Positions 5,725 to 5,974 of a DNA stretch of 5,974 nt are shown piece after piece. The translations under genes and the position numbers were made by a program. How positions within the stretch are numbered: position 1 is the first letter of the stretch; each line of letters opens with the position of its first letter. A model generated the notes under the pieces. The model ran no database searches. It worked only from the letters and a program-made list of their open reading frames with translations, and had not been told where the DNA came from. The DNA comes from Nitrososphaerales archaeon (GTDB taxonomy: Archaea > Thermoproteota > Nitrososphaeria > Nitrososphaerales > Nitrososphaeraceae): contig JARBAV010000356.1 of the NCBI GenBank assembly GCA_029237515.1, positions 1-5,974 on the forward strand, read 5' to 3'.

Positions 5725-5974
5725 TGCTATAGTTACATACCACTATTATACTAGAGCCGGATACTACTATTCTATAATTTGTGCTTAGATTTGCGTTTAA
5801 ATTAACTAGAGCTACCAATTTGACTGAAATCGTTGATATAATGTATTTGATATCTCTTTAACCAATTCTCCTTATTCAAGTAGAAGAATTTTGGTCTAAG
5901 CTTGCCTCGTTAGATCTTGTTACCCTTATTCCCACTTTCTATCACTAATTAAATTTATAATAGGCATAACATAA
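5725..5974. other. 250 bases after the helicase with no supported gene
   Basis: AT-rich with stops in all frames. The longest minus-strand stretch (ending at 5802, about 35 open codons, with a TTG at 5879) has no motif. ACC-AATTCT (5861-5869) can pair with AGAATT-TT-GGT (5885-5895) with a 2-base bulge, a weak hairpin. Near the right edge TTTATAATAG (5954-5963, plus) looks like a TATA box and may serve a gene beyond the window. No strong terminator follows the helicase stop. Confidence 0.5.

Noticed and set aside
5802..5902. About 35 open minus-strand codons (…PKFFYLNKENWLKRY…)
   Set aside because: No ATG, no motif, no promoter; open stretches of this size are expected by chance in AT-rich sequence.
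1..5974. tRNA, rRNA, CRISPR array, transposon or IS ends
   Set aside because: No GGTTCRAAYCC-type T arm, no regularly spaced repeats, no transposase motifs and no paired terminal inverted repeats were found on either strand.

Overview
The window most likely comes from an ammonia-oxidising-type archaeon (Thaumarchaeota/Nitrososphaeria), probably a lineage with moderate-to-low GC and loose gene packing. The evidence is a PurP-family purine enzyme (essentially archaeal), a Hel308-type Ski2 helicase with the archaeal domain order, archaeal TATA-like boxes about 25-35 bases before several starts, short or absent leaders with little Shine-Dalgarno signal, GTG/TTG starts, and a stand-alone DUF151 protein. 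The assignment below phylum level is inference.

Layout from left to right. A cupin-fold metal protein (34-585, minus) ends close to the left edge, which carries a small inverted repeat. After a 253-base gap comes a DUF151 'bifunctional nuclease' family protein (839-1270, plus). It converges, with only 30 bases between stops, on a PurP-family ATP-grasp ligase (1301-2401, minus). The PurP reading frame stays open to a TTG at 2431, but a TATA box covers that TTG, so ATG at 2401 is the better start.

The stretch 2443-3525 is gene-poor and holds very small minus-strand genes. One is a C-x-H/C-x2-C zinc-ribbon-like protein (2788-3009) with an 8+8 palindrome at its 5' end. Upstream of it is an unannotated 36-codon frame with two C-x2-C knuckles (3212-3322), preceded at a suitable distance by a TATA-like tract. 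A 28-codon frame and two hairpins lie between them. The plus strand is then occupied by a full-length Hel308-like DNA helicase (3526-5724), followed by 250 bases with no supported gene.

The large genes look like unrelated housekeeping functions (purine synthesis, replication-fork repair, metal-dependent enzyme) and do not form one operon: strands alternate and each appears to have its own promoter. No CRISPR array, IS element, tRNA or rRNA was seen. The least ordinary material is the cluster of cysteine-bearing microproteins at 2788-3322 and the altered glycine-rich loop of the PurP-family enzyme. I found no convincing multi-gene novel system.
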